The notes: generated from the letters alone by a model not told the origin. A DNA stretch of 64,000 nt from Microbacterium sp. LKL04 (GCF_900102005.1 NZ_LT627736.1:744001-808000); one strand, 5' to 3'. Positions 7,949 to 17,983 are shown, numbered from the stretch's first letter. Numbers and translations: made by a program.

Positions 7949-8607
7949 TCGTCCGTCCTCACATCGATGCCGAGGGATGCCGCGAACGCGAGTGCGTGCG
8001 AGGTCGCCTGATCGGCGGTCAGGGTGACGCCCCGCAGCATCCGGACGTCTGTGAAGGAGAGGACGTCTGCGCCGCGCAGGTCGACGTCGCCCGCCTGCCA
8101 CTCCCGGACGTCCATCTCGTCCACCGTCGACTCCGCGATCCTCATCCGCTCCACGCGGGCGCCGGGGAGGTCGAGGGTGCCGATGCGGCATCCGGTCACG
8201 TCGACGTCCCGCAGCGTCGCGCCGCCCGCCGTCAGGTAGTCGATGCGCACGCCGTCGAGGATGAGCCCGTCGCAGCGCGCGCGGGACAGATCGAGCGTGC
8301 CGATCCGCCCGCCGCGGACGACGACCGTCCGCCACGTCCCCTCGCGGGCGATCAGCTCTGCTGTCGACACGGCGTCGAGGATGACGTCGGTGAGGATCGC
8401 GCCACTCAGATCGAGGGTTTGAACGGATGCCGGGGCTACGACGCTCTCGCTGATGCGGGTGTGCGCGGCATCCGTCGTCCCGGGGTCGAGGTCGATGCGC
8501 GCTTCGGACGTCTCGCCCGACCGGCGAAGCGTCGCGGGCGCGAATTCGCGGGGCAGATCCGGATCGGGGATGCGGGGAGGCTCGGGACGGATGCGGGAAC
8601 GGGCCAT
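7945..8607 (-). CDS. Pentapeptide-repeat-like protein
   Basis: A 220-residue protein dominated by degenerate A(D/N)LXX-type repeats (LDLSGAILTDVILDAV, LDLSRARCDGLILDGV, LDLPGARVERMRIAES, VDLRGADVLSFTDVRM), about residues 65-190. These predict a right-handed beta-helix. No signal peptide. The stop overlaps the GNAT start by four bases, so the two are translated together. Some pentapeptide proteins mimic DNA and protect gyrase; nothing here shows that function. A -10 TAGCCT lies six bases before the ATG, suggesting a leaderless transcript. Confidence 0.8.
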   Translation of the reverse strand: MARSRIRPEPPRIPDPDLPREFAPATLRRSGETSEARIDLDPGTTDAAHTRISESVVAPASVQTLDLSGAILTDVILDAVSTAELIAREGTWRTVVVRGGRIGTLDLSRARCDGLILDGVRIDYLTAGGATLRDVDVTGCRIGTLDLPGARVERMRIAESTVDEMDVREWQAGDVDLRGADVLSFTDVRMLRGVTLTADQATSHALAFAASLGIDVRTDE

Positions 8608-8613
8608 GACGCC

Positions 8614-8619
8614 AGGCTA
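8614..8619 (-). promoter_or_regulatory. -10 element of the pentapeptide gene (leaderless)
   Basis: TAGCCT on the minus strand, six bases before the ATG at 8607. It is back to back with the ileS promoter at 8629-8634. Confidence 0.45.
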
Positions 8620-8628
8620 TGCCGACGG

Positions 8629-8634
8629 TATGAT
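8629..8634 (+). promoter_or_regulatory. -10 element of the ileS T-box transcript
   Basis: TATGAT at 8629-8634 would start transcription near 8641, just before T-box stem I. No good -35 is seen. Confidence 0.5.
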
Positions 8635-8640
8635 TGTGCC

Positions 8641-8826
8641 CATCAGCACCGATCCGGCCATCACCGGGGAGCTCTCGGAAGAACAGCGGTCCGCCGCCCA
8701 GTAGAACCGAGCGGGGCAGGCCCGTCATCGCCGCAGGTGAGTGGGTGCACCCGGAACCGGGTCGCGCCAAGCGGGGTGGTACCGCGGTCTCCGGATCGTC
8801 CTCGCAGGACCAGACCTGCAGGAGTG
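8641..8826 (+). promoter_or_regulatory. Isoleucine T-box riboswitch, ultrashort stem I, translational type
   Basis: The conserved T-box sequence GGGTGGTACCGCG is at 8774-8786. Upstream, CCGG (8654-8657) pairs with CCGG (8664-8667) to give a very short stem I whose loop CCATCA carries the isoleucine specifier ATC (8660-8662). Downstream, TCCT-c-GCAGG (8799-8808) pairs with CCTGCAGGA (8815-8823), hiding the AGGAG ribosome-binding site of ileS. There is no T-run, so control is by ribosome access, not termination. This matches the actinobacterial ileS T-box class. Uncharged tRNA-Ile should open the sequestering hairpin. Confidence 0.93.
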
Positions 8827-8828
8827 AC

Positions 8829-11800
8829 ATGACCTACCCCCGATCTTCCGCCTTCGGCCCCGCAGCCGATGCGCCCGCGGCCGTCGTCCCGAGCCCGCGC
8901 TTCCCCGACCTCGAGCGCGACATCCTCGCCTTCTGGGAGCAGGACGACACGTTCCGCGCGTCGATCGCGCAGCGCGACGGCGCCGACGAGTGGGTGTTCT
9001 ACGACGGCCCGCCGTTCGCCAACGGCCTGCCGCACTACGGCCACCTCCTCACCGGGTATGCGAAGGACCTCTTCCCGCGCTTCCAGACGATGCGCGGCAA
9101 GAAGGTCGACCGCGTCTTCGGCTGGGACACGCACGGCCTTCCTGCCGAACTCGAGGCCATGAAGCAGCTCGGCATCACCGAGAAGAGCGAGATCGAGGAG
9201 ATGGGGATCGCCGCCTTCAACGCGAAGGCGCGCTCGTCCGTCCTCGAGTACACGCAGGAGTGGGAGAACTACGTCACCCGCCAAGCGCGGTGGGTCGACT
9301 TCGAGCGCGGCTACAAGACGCTCGACACCGGGTACATGGAATCCGTCCTCTGGGCCTTCAAGGAGCTCCACGACAAGGACCTCGCCTACGAGGGTCACCG
9401 CGTGCTGCCGTACTGCTGGCGCGACGAGACCCCCCTCTCGAACCACGAGCTGCGCATGGACGACGACGTCTACAAGATGCGCCAGGACCCGTCCGTGACG
9501 GTGACCTTCCCGCTCGTCGGCGCGAAGGCCGAGGCTCTGGGACTCACCGCGGTCCGGGCCCTCGCCTGGACGACGACTCCGTGGACCCTCCCGACCAACC
9601 TCGCGCTCGCCGTCGGCCCCGACATCGAGTACGTCGTCCTCCCGGGCGGACCCACGGGAGCAGCCGATGTCCACGAGGACGCCCTCGAGGGCCAGTCGCA
9701 CCGCTACCTGCTGGCCGCGGACCTGCTCGCGAACTACGCGAAGGACCTCGGCTACGCCTCCGCCGACGAGGCCCGCGACGCCGTCGACCAGACCGTCCGC
9801 GGAGCGGAGCTCGCCGACGTCGCCTACGACCGGCTCTTCGACTACTACGCCGACGAGGAGACCTGGGGCACCCAGCACGCCTGGCGCATCCTCGTCGACG
9901 ACTACGTCACGACGACCGACGGCACGGGCATCGTCCACCAGGCCCCGGCCTACGGTGAGGACGACCAGCGCGTGACGGGGGCCGCCGGCATCCCGCTCAT
10001 CATGAGCCTCGACGACGGCGGACGCTTCCTGCCGCAGGTGACCGACGTCGCCGGCGAACTGTGGATGGACGCCAACCGCCCCCTCATCCGCCTGCTGAAG
10101 GCCGAGGGGCGCCTCCTGCGCGAGGCGTCGTACGAGCACTCGTACCCGCACTGCTGGCGCTGCCGGAACCCTCTCATCTACAAGGCCGTCTCGAGCTGGT
10201 TCGTCCGGGTCACCTCGATCAAGGACCGCCTCGTCGAGCTCAACGAGCAGATCACCTGGGCGCCCGACAACGTCAAGCACGGTCAGTTCGGCAAGTGGCT
10301 CGAGGGTGCGCGCGACTGGTCGATCAGCCGCAACCGGTTCTGGGGGTCGCCGATCCCGGTGTGGAAGAGCGACGACCCCGAGTACCCCCGCGTCGACGTC
10401 TACGGCTCGCTCGAGGACCTCGAGCGCGACTTCGGCCGGCTGCCGGTCAACGAGGCGGGCGAGGTCGACCTGCACCGCCCCTTCATCGACGACCTGACCC
10501 GTCCGAACCCCGACGACCCGACGGGTCAGTCGACGATGCGCCGCATCGAGGACGTCTTCGACGTGTGGTTCGACTCCGGGTCGATGCCGTACGCGCAGGT
10601 GCACTACCCCTTCGAGAACCGCGAGTGGTTCGACGAGCACGCCCCCGCCGACTTCATCGTCGAGTACATCGGGCAGACCCGCGGCTGGTTCTACGTGATG
10701 CACGTCCTGTCAGGCGCGCTGTTCGACCGCCCCGCGTTCTCGGGTGTCGCCTGTCACGGCATCGTGCTCGGCAGCGACGGGCAGAAGATGTCGAAGTCTC
10801 TGCGCAACTACCCCGACGTCAGCGAGGTGTTCGACCGCGACGGCTCCGACGCGATGCGCTGGTTCCTCATGAGCTCGTCGGTCCTCCGCGGCGGCAACCT
10901 CGTCGTCACCGAGGAGGGCATCCGCTCCGGTGTCCGCGAGTTCCTGCTGCCGCTGTGGAACGCGTGGTACTTCTTCTCGACGTACGCGAACGCGGCGGGC
11001 GGCCCCGACGGTGCCGGCTACGAGGCGCGTCGTCGGACGGACTCGACGAACGTCCTCGACCGCCACATCCTCGCGCTCACGGGCGATCTCGTCCGGGGCG
11101 TCGCCGCCGACCTCGAGGCGCTCGACTCGACGATGGCGGCCGCGAAGCTCCGCGAGTTCACCGAGGCGCTGACCAACTGGTACATCCGGCGCTCGCGCGA
11201 CCGGTTCTGGGTGGGGGTGGATGCCGCCGACCCGACCACGACCGAGGCGTTCGACACGCTCTACACGGTGCTCGAGACGCTCACCCGCGTCGCGGCTCCG
11301 CTCATCCCGCTCGTGTCCGAGCGCGTCTGGCAGGGTCTCACCGGCGGGCGCAGCGTCCACCTCGAGGACTGGCCGGACGCCGATGAGTTCGCTCCGGCAT
11401 CCGACATCCGCGTGGCGATGGACACCGTCCGCGAGGTCTCGTCCGTCGCGAACGCCCTCCGCAAGAAGGAGGGCAAGCGCGTGCGTCTGCCGCTCGCGAA
11501 CCTCACGGTCGCGGTGGGCGGTGCCGACGCGCTCGCGCAGTTCGAGGACATCGTGCGCGAGGAGCTCAACGTCAAGGCCGTTCAGGTCGTCGAGCTCACC
11601 GACGGCCTGGCAGAGCAGTACGGCATCAGCCAGCGCCTCGCCGTCAACGCTCGCGCGGCAGGTCCCCGCCTCGGCAAGCAGGTGCAGCACGTCATCAAGG
11701 GCGCCAAGGCGGGCCTGTGGAGCGAGCAGGACGGCGTGGTCGTCGTCGACGGCATCGCACTCGAGCCGGGCGAGTACGACCTCACGCTCGAGGCGGGCGG

Positions 11801-12206
11801 CGTCGCCGAGGGCACCGCGATCGCGCTCCTGCCGCGCGGCGGATTCGTGCTGCTCGACACCACCACGACGCCCGAGCTCGAGGCAGAAGGTCTCGCGCGC
11901 GACGTCATCCGCGCCGTGCAGGACGCCCGTAAGGCGGCCGGCTTCGAGGTGAGCGACCGCATCGCGCTGCAGCTCACGTTCGACGACACCGGCGACGCCG
12001 AGGCGGTCGCCGCCGCGTTCGACGTGGCCGACGTCGCGGGGGAGACCCTCGCGGTTGCCGACCTCGTCGCCACCGCCGACGGCGACACCCTGCGCGGCGA
12101 GGCTCTGCGCTCGACGCCGGAGCACACGGCATCCGTCCCCGTCGGCACGTACGCGAACGCCGGCTCCTTCACGATCGGCGTGCGCCGGATCGGAGCGACC
12201 TCATGA
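8829..12206 (+). CDS. ileS: Isoleucine--tRNA ligase
   Basis: A 1125-residue class Ia synthetase. The signature reads [14 protein letters not shown] (HYGH form of HIGH, about residue 68) and the second is [13 protein letters not shown] (about 653). The CP1 editing domain lies between; the long C-terminal part continues through an anticodon-binding domain and a tail with no cysteine zinc knuckle. The length, HYGH form and absence of the zinc finger fit the eukaryote-like second IleS type (IleS2), some members of which resist mupirocin. ATG 8829 is used because the AGGAG at 8820-8824 sits in the T-box sequestering hairpin; an in-frame upstream extension would run through the riboswitch. Overlaps folC by four bases. 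Confidence 0.97.
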   Translation: MTYPRSSAFGPAADAPAAVVPSPRFPDLERDILAFWEQDDTFRASIAQRDGADEWVFYDGPPFANGLPHYGHLLTGYAKDLFPRFQTMRGKKVDRVFGWDTHGLPAELEAMKQLGITEKSEIEEMGIAAFNAKARSSVLEYTQEWENYVTRQARWVDFERGYKTLDTGYMESVLWAFKELHDKDLAYEGHRVLPYCWRDETPLSNHELRMDDDVYKMRQDPSVTVTFPLVGAKAEALGLTAVRALAWTTTPWTLPTNLALAVGPDIEYVVLPGGPTGAADVHEDALEGQSHRYLLAADLLANYAKDLGYASADEARDAVDQTVRGAELADVAYDRLFDYYADEETWGTQHAWRILVDDYVTTTDGTGIVHQAPAYGEDDQRVTGAAGIPLIMSLDDGGRFLPQVTDVAGELWMDANRPLIRLLKAEGRLLREASYEHSYPHCWRCRNPLIYKAVSSWFVRVTSIKDRLVELNEQITWAPDNVKHGQFGKWLEGARDWSISRNRFWGSPIPVWKSDDPEYPRVDVYGSLEDLERDFGRLPVNEAGEVDLHRPFIDDLTRPNPDDPTGQSTMRRIEDVFDVWFDSGSMPYAQVHYPFENREWFDEHAPADFIVEYIGQTRGWFYVMHVLSGALFDRPAFSGVACHGIVLGSDGQKMSKSLRNYPDVSEVFDRDGSDAMRWFLMSSSVLRGGNLVVTEEGIRSGVREFLLPLWNAWYFFSTYANAAGGPDGAGYEARRRTDSTNVLDRHILALTGDLVRGVAADLEALDSTMAAAKLREFTEALTNWYIRRSRDRFWVGVDAADPTTTEAFDTLYTVLETLTRVAAPLIPLVSERVWQGLTGGRSVHLEDWPDADEFAPASDIRVAMDTVREVSSVANALRKKEGKRVRLPLANLTVAVGGADALAQFEDIVREELNVKAVQVVELTDGLAEQYGISQRLAVNARAAGPRLGKQVQHVIKGAKAGLWSEQDGVVVVDGIALEPGEYDLTLEAGGVAEGTAIALLPRGGFVLLDTTTTPELEAEGLARDVIRAVQDARKAAGFEVSDRIALQLTFDDTGDAEAVAAAFDVADVAGETLAVADLVATADGDTLRGEALRSTPEHTASVPVGTYANAGSFTIGVRRIGATS

Positions 12207-13555
12207 GCGACCGGACACGAGCGGACGCCGTCTACGCGGCGCTCCTGGAGCGGCAGGGCGAGCGGTGGGTCGAACCCCGCGTCGAACGCACCCGCCGTGC
12301 GCTGGAACTCCTCGGCGACCCGCAGCGGACCTACCGCGTCATCCATGTGACGGGAACGAACGGCAAGACCTCGACGAGTCGCATCGCCGAGTCGATCGTC
12401 CGTGCTCACGGGCTTCGGACCGGGCTCTTCACGAGCCCGCACCTGGAGCGTTTCACGGAACGGATCATGGTCGACGGCGAGCCCATCGCCGATGCCGCGA
12501 TCGCGGACGCATGGGATGAGATCGCGCCCATCGTCGCGCTCGTCGACGAAGAGCTCGACGGCACGGACGAGCCTCCGCTGACCTTCTTCGAGCTGCTCAC
12601 CGTGCTCGCCTTCGTCGCGTTCGCCGACGCCCCCGTCGACGTCGCGGTGATCGAAGTGGGCATGGGCGGTGCGTGGGACTCGACGAACACCGCCGACGGC
12701 GACGTCGCGGTGTTCGCGCCGATCGACATCGACCACGCCGACAAGCTCGGCGACACGATCGGCGAGATCGCCACCGTGAAGTCCGGCATCATCAAGCCGA
12801 ACGCCGCCGTGGTGTCTGCGGCCCAGCAGACCGCGGCGCTCAGCGTGCTGACGACGGCTGCGCGAGCTCAGGGTGCGTCGCTGGCGGTCGAGGGGGAGCA
12901 GTTCGGTCTGCTCGACCAGAAGCTCGCCGTCGGCGGTCAGCTGCTGACCGTCCGCGGACTCGCGGCCACGTACGACGAGCTCTACCTGCCCCTGTACGGC
13001 GCGCACCAGGGTCACAACGCCGCGTTGGCGGTCGCCGCCGTCGAGTCCCTCATCGGTGGCGGGTCGCAGCCCATCGCCGCCGACGTGCTCGCCGACGGGC
13101 TCGGCAACGTGACCTCGCCGGGACGTCTCCAGCTCGTCGGCATCGCGCCCACCGTCCTCGTCGACAGTGCGCACAACCCGCACGGAGCCCGCTCGCTGGT
13201 CGCGGCCCTCGGCGACTCGTTCGATTTCGACGACTGGGGTCTCGTGCTCGGCGCCTTCGCCGACAAGGACGTCGCGGGGATCGTGCAGACGCTCGCCCCC
13301 GCGGTCGCGCACGTGTTCGCGACCGCTCCGGAGTCCGACCGGGCGGAGGAGCCGGATGCCGTCGCCGACCTCGTCGAGCAGACCGAGACACCCGTCACGG
13401 TCCACCGCGACCTCGCCGAGGCGGCCGAGGCGGCACGCGCGTGGGCGGCGGAATCCGACCGCCGTGCCGTGGTGATCGCCGGCAGCGTCGTGCTCGCCGG
13501 GGAGGCCGTCGTGCTCGCCGAAGCGGAGGACTGGAAGTCGGGGTACCGTTCGTGA
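12203..13555 (+). CDS. folC: Folylpolyglutamate synthase / dihydrofolate synthase
   Basis: A 450-residue Mur-ligase-like enzyme. The P-loop is [13 protein letters not shown] (about residue 49), followed by the [13 protein letters not shown] folate-binding loop and [12 protein letters not shown]. The C-terminal ligase domain holds [13 protein letters not shown]. The enzyme adds glutamate to dihydropteroate and/or folates in the cytoplasm. Its ATG overlaps the ileS stop (ATGA), and it shares four bases with the DUF4233 gene, so ileS, folC and the next gene are one translation unit. Mono- versus bifunctional activity cannot be read from sequence alone. Confidence 0.95.
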   Translation: MSDRTRADAVYAALLERQGERWVEPRVERTRRALELLGDPQRTYRVIHVTGTNGKTSTSRIAESIVRAHGLRTGLFTSPHLERFTERIMVDGEPIADAAIADAWDEIAPIVALVDEELDGTDEPPLTFFELLTVLAFVAFADAPVDVAVIEVGMGGAWDSTNTADGDVAVFAPIDIDHADKLGDTIGEIATVKSGIIKPNAAVVSAAQQTAALSVLTTAARAQGASLAVEGEQFGLLDQKLAVGGQLLTVRGLAATYDELYLPLYGAHQGHNAALAVAAVESLIGGGSQPIAADVLADGLGNVTSPGRLQLVGIAPTVLVDSAHNPHGARSLVAALGDSFDFDDWGLVLGAFADKDVAGIVQTLAPAVAHVFATAPESDRAEEPDAVADLVEQTETPVTVHRDLAEAAEAARAWAAESDRRAVVIAGSVVLAGEAVVLAEAEDWKSGYRS

Positions 13556-13968
13556 GCCGTCAGCCCCGTCCGCGACGACAGCCCCGTCCGCGACGACAGC
13601 GCGGCGCGCGCGAGTCGCTCCTCTCGGTGATCCTCGGCTTCGAGTCGATCGTCGCGTTCCTGGCAGGTCTCGCCGTCTACGGCCTGCGTGCCCTTCCCGC
13701 AGGCATCGAGCCGTGGTGGGGGATCGTCGGCGGCGCGGTCCTCGGTGTCGTCATGATCATCCTCAGCGGGTTCACGCGCTACCGCTGGGGTGTCATCGCG
13801 GGCTTCGCCCTGCAGGTCCTCATCGCTCTCGGTGCGTTCCTCGTGCCGGCGCTCCTGATCGCCGCCGCCGTTTTCGGCGCGCTGTACGTGTATGGCACCA
13901 TCAAGGGCGGCGCGCTCGACGAGCGCAACGCCACACTCGCCGCCGAGGCGGAGAAGAACGGAGACTGA
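13552..13968 (+). CDS. DUF4233 membrane protein
   Basis: A 138-residue integral membrane protein with a strongly basic N-terminus (two copies of QPRPRR encoded by an 18-bp tandem duplication at 13561-13596) followed by about four hydrophobic helices. The length, helix pattern and folC-ndk context match DUF4233, a family typically encoded next to folC in actinobacteria. GTG 13552 overlaps the folC stop (GTGA). The basic N-terminus should face the cytoplasm. Function unknown. Confidence 0.85.
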   Translation: MSRQPRPRRQPRPRRQRGARESLLSVILGFESIVAFLAGLAVYGLRALPAGIEPWWGIVGGAVLGVVMIILSGFTRYRWGVIAGFALQVLIALGAFLVPALLIAAAVFGALYVYGTIKGGALDERNATLAAEAEKNGD

Positions 13969-13969
13969 C

Positions 13970-14386
13970 ATGGCCACCGAACAGACACTCGTCCTCGTGA
14001 AGCCCGACGGCGTCGCGCGCGGGCTGACCGGCGCGATCCTCGCCCGCATCGAGGCGAAGGGGTACTCGCTCGTCGACATCCGCCTCGTGGAGCCGGACCG
14101 CGAACGCCTCGAGCAGCACTACGCCGAGCACGAGGGCAAGCCGTTCTACGAGCCGCTGCTGGAGTTCATGATGTCCGGGCCGTCCGTGGCGATCCGCCTC
14201 GCCGGCAACCGCGTCATCGAGGGCTTCCGCTCGCTCGCGGGGACCACCGACCCGACCACGGCAGCGCCCGGCACGATCCGTGGCGACTTCGGTCGCGATT
14301 GGGGCCTGGCCGTGCAGCAGAACCTCGTCCACGGCAGCGACAGCGTCGAATCCGCGAACCGCGAACTCGCGATCTGGTTCGACTGA
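13970..14386 (+). CDS. ndk: Nucleoside diphosphate kinase
   Basis: A 138-residue Ndk that transfers phosphate from ATP to nucleoside diphosphates through a phosphohistidine. Diagnostic parts: TLVLVKPDGVARG at the N-terminus, RGDFGRD, and the active-site NLVHGSDS with the catalytic histidine at about residue 118. Full length, soluble. It begins one base after the DUF4233 stop, so it belongs to the ileS-folC operon. A strong hairpin follows 12 bases after the stop. Confidence 0.97.
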   Translation: MATEQTLVLVKPDGVARGLTGAILARIEAKGYSLVDIRLVEPDRERLEQHYAEHEGKPFYEPLLEFMMSGPSVAIRLAGNRVIEGFRSLAGTTDPTTAAPGTIRGDFGRDWGLAVQQNLVHGSDSVESANRELAIWFD

Positions 14387-14398
14387 CGATCGATCCGC

Positions 14399-14430
14399 AT
14401 GCGCCCGTCACGGCTCCGGGGCGGGCGCAT
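14399..14430. terminator. Bidirectional terminator between ndk and the VKOR gene
   Basis: ATGCGCCCG (14399-14407) pairs perfectly with CGGGCGCAT (14422-14430). It lies between converging genes; no clear T-run on either side. Confidence 0.65.
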
Positions 14431-14437
14431 CGTCGTC

Positions 14438-15043
14438 TCAGCGGGTGAACTCCGCGATCCAGTCCAGGCGCACCTGAGCGATGACACCGACGACGGCGAA
14501 TGCGACGATCGCCATCAGCGGTGTCCACGCCATCAGCGCGTCGGCCCGGCGCCGAATGGCTGCGGATGCCGGTATCGCGCCCTCCCTGACGAGGTGGACG
14601 GCCACGGCGAAGAACGTCGGGATCGTGACCGACCACGTCACCATGCACCACGGGCAGAGGGTCGCGAGCACGAAGATGCTCTGCGTGATGAGCCACAGCA
14701 CGAAGGCGAACGCGGCGGTCACCCCGAGCCCGAACAGCAGCCAGAACCACCGCGCGAACCGTGCCCCCGCCAGGAGCGCCGCACCCACCACGATCGGGGC
14801 GACCCAGCCGGTGAGACCGAGGATCGGGTTCGGGAATCCGAACACCGATCCCTGCGCCGAATCGAGGTTCTTCCCGCACTGGACCAGGATGCTGATGTCG
14901 CAGGATGCCGAGGAGCCGGGGTTTTCGAGGAGCGAGAACTTCTCGGTGGTCAGCGCGAACGCGGCGATCCATCCCACGACACCGGCGAAGATCAGCCAGA
15001 TGGCGAAGACGGTCGGGCGGGGAGAGCGGGTCCGCGTGGTCAT
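14438..15043 (-). CDS. Vitamin K epoxide reductase family membrane protein
   Basis: A 201-residue membrane protein with four to five helices. The VKOR redox motif is seen in LATLCPWCMVTW (CxxC, about residue 131), and the upstream cysteine pair is in SCDISILVQCGKN (about 48 and 56). Bacterial VKOR proteins reoxidise a periplasmic DsbA-like partner using quinone, the actinobacterial equivalent of DsbB. ATG 15043 is preferred to a longer start because a GATAAT -10 ends seven bases upstream and the helix pattern begins soon after. The cytosolic FrnE-type protein elsewhere in the window is not an obvious partner. Confidence 0.88.
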   Translation of the reverse strand: MTTRTRSPRPTVFAIWLIFAGVVGWIAAFALTTEKFSLLENPGSSASCDISILVQCGKNLDSAQGSVFGFPNPILGLTGWVAPIVVGAALLAGARFARWFWLLFGLGVTAAFAFVLWLITQSIFVLATLCPWCMVTWSVTIPTFFAVAVHLVREGAIPASAAIRRRADALMAWTPLMAIVAFAVVGVIAQVRLDWIAEFTR

Positions 15044-15343
15044 GCGGGCGATTATCGCACCGGGACTGATCGGTCCTCTGACCACCCGGCCGTGCATATC
15101 GGAGGCCTGCGGTCACGGTTTCACCCCGGGTAGTGGGATAATGGGGGTCGACGTCCTCGCGGCCGCGCCGCCAAGATGTCACCAGAAGACTTCGGGCTAT
15201 CGACGCCCGCGCAGCATCACCCCGCCGAGTGTGCGGGGATCGGCTGCAGACCGAATGAGTTCGCGGCACCCCCGACAACGGAGCGGCGCCGCCCGATTTT
15301 CGCCGGACGGCACGCGGGGCCGTCGGCTAGGAGTAGGCCAGAG
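15044..15343. promoter_or_regulatory. Divergent intergenic region between the VKOR gene and rne, with long rne leader
   Basis: This 300-bp stretch has no gene. GATAAT on the minus strand (15056-15051) serves the VKOR gene, seven bases before its ATG. GATAAT on the plus strand (15137-15142) is a candidate -10 for rne, giving a roughly 195-base leader. The leader ends in TAGGAGTAGG ahead of the ATG. Long leaders allow RNase E to control its own mRNA in enterobacteria; whether this one does is untested. Confidence 0.45.
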
Positions 15344-17701
15344 ATGGCAGATGAGAAGAACGACACAGCAGCATCCGATGCGATCGACGGCGATCTGACG
15401 CCCGAGACGAGCGAGCAGACGGAGCAGGCCGCGGAGATCACCCCGGCACCCGTCGCTGAGGCACCGGACGAGACTGCGGCTGAGGCGCCGGCCGCTCAGC
15501 CGGATGGTGTGGCCGAGCCCGAGCAGGTCGCGGAGCCCGAGCAGGTCGCCGAGGCTGAGGCGGTCGCTGAGCCCGAGGCGCCCGCGGAGCCCCAGCAGGA
15601 CGCCGAGCCCGAGGCGCCCACTGAGCCCGAGATCCCGACAGCGGTCAGCTTGGGCCTGCTTCCGGAGCAGTTCGTCTCGGCCGTGTCGACCGCTCTGCAC
15701 TTCTACGCGCCCGAGGTCGCCCCGTTGCCGGCGCTGCCCAGGGATGAGAGCGAGCGCGAGGACCGCGAGGAGGCCGGAGCCGAGGCATCCGGTGGATCCC
15801 GCCGTCGCAATCGTCGCCGTGGCGGCGGCAGCGCCCCTGAGCAGAGCGACGAGCCCGCCGGGCCCCGTCGCCGTGCCGTCGAGGTCATCACCGAACCGCA
15901 GCGGATCAAGGGTTCCACGCGGCTCGAGGCCAAGAAGCAGCGTCGTCGAGATGGACGCGAGGCCGGCCGTCGCCGCGCCGTCGTCACCGAGGCCGAGTTC
16001 CTCGCCCGGCGCGAGTCCGTCGACCGCGACATGATCGTCCGTTCGCGCGGCGGCCGCATTCAGATCGGCGTGCTCGAGGACAACGTCCTCGTCGAGCACT
16101 ACGTCGCCCGCAACCAGGACGCATCGCTCATCGGCAACGTGTACCTCGGTCGTGTGCAGAACGTCCTCCCCAGCATGGAGGCCGCCTTCGTCGATATCGG
16201 TCGGGGCCGTAACGCCGTGCTGTACTCCGGCGAGGTCGATTGGGATGCCGTCGAGACGGGCAACCAGCCCCGCCGCATCGAGCTCGCCCTCAAGTCCGGC
16301 GACCGCGTCCTCGTGCAGGTCACGAAGGACCCCGTGGGTCACAAGGGCGCCCGCCTGACGAGCCAGATCTCGCTTCCGGGGCGGTACCTCGTGTACGTGC
16401 CGGGCGGTGCCATGAACGGCATTTCGCGCAAGCTCCCCGATACCGAGCGGGCGCGTCTGAAGAAGATCCTCAAGGAGGTCCTGCCGGAGTCCTCGGGCGT
16501 CATCGTCCGAACGGCGGCGGAAGGCGCCACCGAGGAGCAGCTGACGCGCGACGTCCAGCGTCTCACCTCGCAGTGGGAGCACATCAGCGCGCAGGCCCAG
16601 ACGGGCCAGGCTCCGGCCCTCCTGCACTCCGAGCCCGACCTCCTGGTCAAGATCGTCCGCGACGTCTTCAACGAGGACTTCCGCAAGATGCTCATCCAGG
16701 GCGACGAGGCGTACGACACCATCACGTCGTATCTGACGGGCGTCGCTCCCGACCTGCTCGAGCGCATCGAGAAGTACGAGGGCGAGCAGGACCCGTTCGA
16801 CGTCTTCCGCGTCACGGAGCAGATCGAGAAGGCGCTGGACCGCAAGGTGTGGCTGCCCTCCGGCGGTTCCCTCGTGATCGACCGCACCGAGGCGATGACG
16901 GTCGTCGACGTCAACACCGGCAAGTTCGTCGGCACCGGCGGAAACCTCGAAGAGACGGTCACGAAGAACAACCTCGAGGCCGCGGAGGAGATCGTCCGCC
17001 AGCTGCGCCTTCGCGACATCGGCGGCATCATCGTCGTCGACTTCATCGACATGGTGCTCGAGTCCAACCGAGACCTCGTCCTCCGTCGCCTCGTCGAGTG
17101 CCTGAGCCGCGACCGGACGAAGCACCAGGTCGCCGAGGTCACGTCGCTCGGCCTTGTGCAGATGACCCGCAAGAAGATCGGCCTGGGCCTGCTCGAGACC
17201 TTCAGCGAGGCGTGCGAGGTGTGCGCCGGCCGCGGCGTCATCGTCCACCACGACCCCGTCGTCAAGCACCGCTCCTCGGGCGGCGACCGCGGCAACGGCA
17301 ACGGTGGCAACGGGAACAACCGTCGGCCGCGTCAGAACGGCGGAGCGTCGCAGAGCCAGGGCGGCGGAAACGCTCCCGCAGCCCCGGGGCACACGCACGT
17401 CATCACGGAGGGTGTGAAGTCGGCGCTCGCGCAGATCGCGGCATCCACCATCCAGCCTCACGAAGAGGCTGCTGCCGCGGCCGTGGAAGAACCCGTCGCC
17501 GCGGAGCGTCCCGAGCGGGCGAAGCGTCCCCGTCGCAAGAAGGCCGACTCGGCACCCAAGAGTGACGCCGACCGACTCCTCGACTCGGTGCTCGAGGCTC
17601 TTCCGGAGCCGAAGGCGCCCGGTCAGGGCCGTGCGCGCCGGCGCGTCACGACCGCTGCCCTCACGGGTACGCCGGTCCAGACCGCGTCGAACGAGGACTG
17701 A
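15344..17701 (+). CDS. rne: Ribonuclease E/G family endoribonuclease
   Basis: A 785-residue RNase E/G. The N-terminal ~190 residues are acidic and disordered (many AEPE-type units; an 18-bp repeat at 15515-15550) followed by an RRRNRRRGG basic patch. The S1 RNA-binding domain starts near residue 240 (NVLVEHYVARNQDASLIGNV). The DNase-I-like catalytic part has metal ligands in VDVNTGKFVGTGG (about 521) and VVDFIDMVL (about 563). The zinc-link-type CEVCAGRG is at about 624. A glycine/asparagine-rich and basic tail follows. The layout, with extensions on both sides of the core, is usual in actinobacteria. Processes and degrades mRNA and rRNA in the cytoplasm. Confidence 0.95.
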   Translation: MADEKNDTAASDAIDGDLTPETSEQTEQAAEITPAPVAEAPDETAAEAPAAQPDGVAEPEQVAEPEQVAEAEAVAEPEAPAEPQQDAEPEAPTEPEIPTAVSLGLLPEQFVSAVSTALHFYAPEVAPLPALPRDESEREDREEAGAEASGGSRRRNRRRGGGSAPEQSDEPAGPRRRAVEVITEPQRIKGSTRLEAKKQRRRDGREAGRRRAVVTEAEFLARRESVDRDMIVRSRGGRIQIGVLEDNVLVEHYVARNQDASLIGNVYLGRVQNVLPSMEAAFVDIGRGRNAVLYSGEVDWDAVETGNQPRRIELALKSGDRVLVQVTKDPVGHKGARLTSQISLPGRYLVYVPGGAMNGISRKLPDTERARLKKILKEVLPESSGVIVRTAAEGATEEQLTRDVQRLTSQWEHISAQAQTGQAPALLHSEPDLLVKIVRDVFNEDFRKMLIQGDEAYDTITSYLTGVAPDLLERIEKYEGEQDPFDVFRVTEQIEKALDRKVWLPSGGSLVIDRTEAMTVVDVNTGKFVGTGGNLEETVTKNNLEAAEEIVRQLRLRDIGGIIVVDFIDMVLESNRDLVLRRLVECLSRDRTKHQVAEVTSLGLVQMTRKKIGLGLLETFSEACEVCAGRGVIVHHDPVVKHRSSGGDRGNGNGGNGNNRRPRQNGGASQSQGGGNAPAAPGHTHVITEGVKSALAQIAASTIQPHEEAAAAAVEEPVAAERPERAKRPRRKKADSAPKSDADRLLDSVLEALPEPKAPGQGRARRRVTTAALTGTPVQTASNED

Positions 17702-17709
17702 CCTCGCCC

Positions 17710-17740
17710 GTCACTGCCCGCGACGTTCGCGGGCGGTGAC
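17710..17740. terminator. Hairpin terminator overlapping the DUF4031 gene end
   Basis: GTCAC-t-GCCCGCG (17710-17722) pairs with CGCGGGC-g-GTGAC (17728-17740): twelve pairs and one mismatch around a five-base loop. It starts nine bases after the rne stop and includes the last codons of the converging DUF4031 gene. Confidence 0.6.
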
Positions 17741-17983
17741 GCGCAGGCCCGAAGCGATCAGACGCCGCACCAGCTCGTGCGCTCCGACGCGCTCCGCGCC
17801 GCCTGCGACCAGCCTGTCGATCACGTCTTCGGGCACGTCGTAGTGATCGCGGTCGAATGCGCGGGGCGGGATGCCGTGCCCCGCCGCGAATGCGTGGAGC
17901 TCGGCGAGGTCGCTGTCCGAGACCAGGTGGGCCCAGAGCTTGCCGTGGGCGGGCCACATCGCGGAGTCGACGAGGATGGCCAT
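17711..17983 (-). CDS. DUF4031 domain-containing protein
   Basis: A 90-residue protein of the DUF4031 family, recognised by [20 protein letters not shown] at the N-terminus and [11 protein letters not shown] in the middle. Family members are small, soluble and of unknown function. ATG 17983 is chosen over the longer in-frame start because the conserved domain begins at that methionine and a -10 TATGAT ends six bases upstream. Its 3' end is part of a terminator-like hairpin. Confidence 0.82.
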   Translation of the reverse strand: MAILVDSAMWPAHGKLWAHLVSDSDLAELHAFAAGHGIPPRAFDRDHYDVPEDVIDRLVAGGAERVGAHELVRRLIASGLRVTARERRGQ

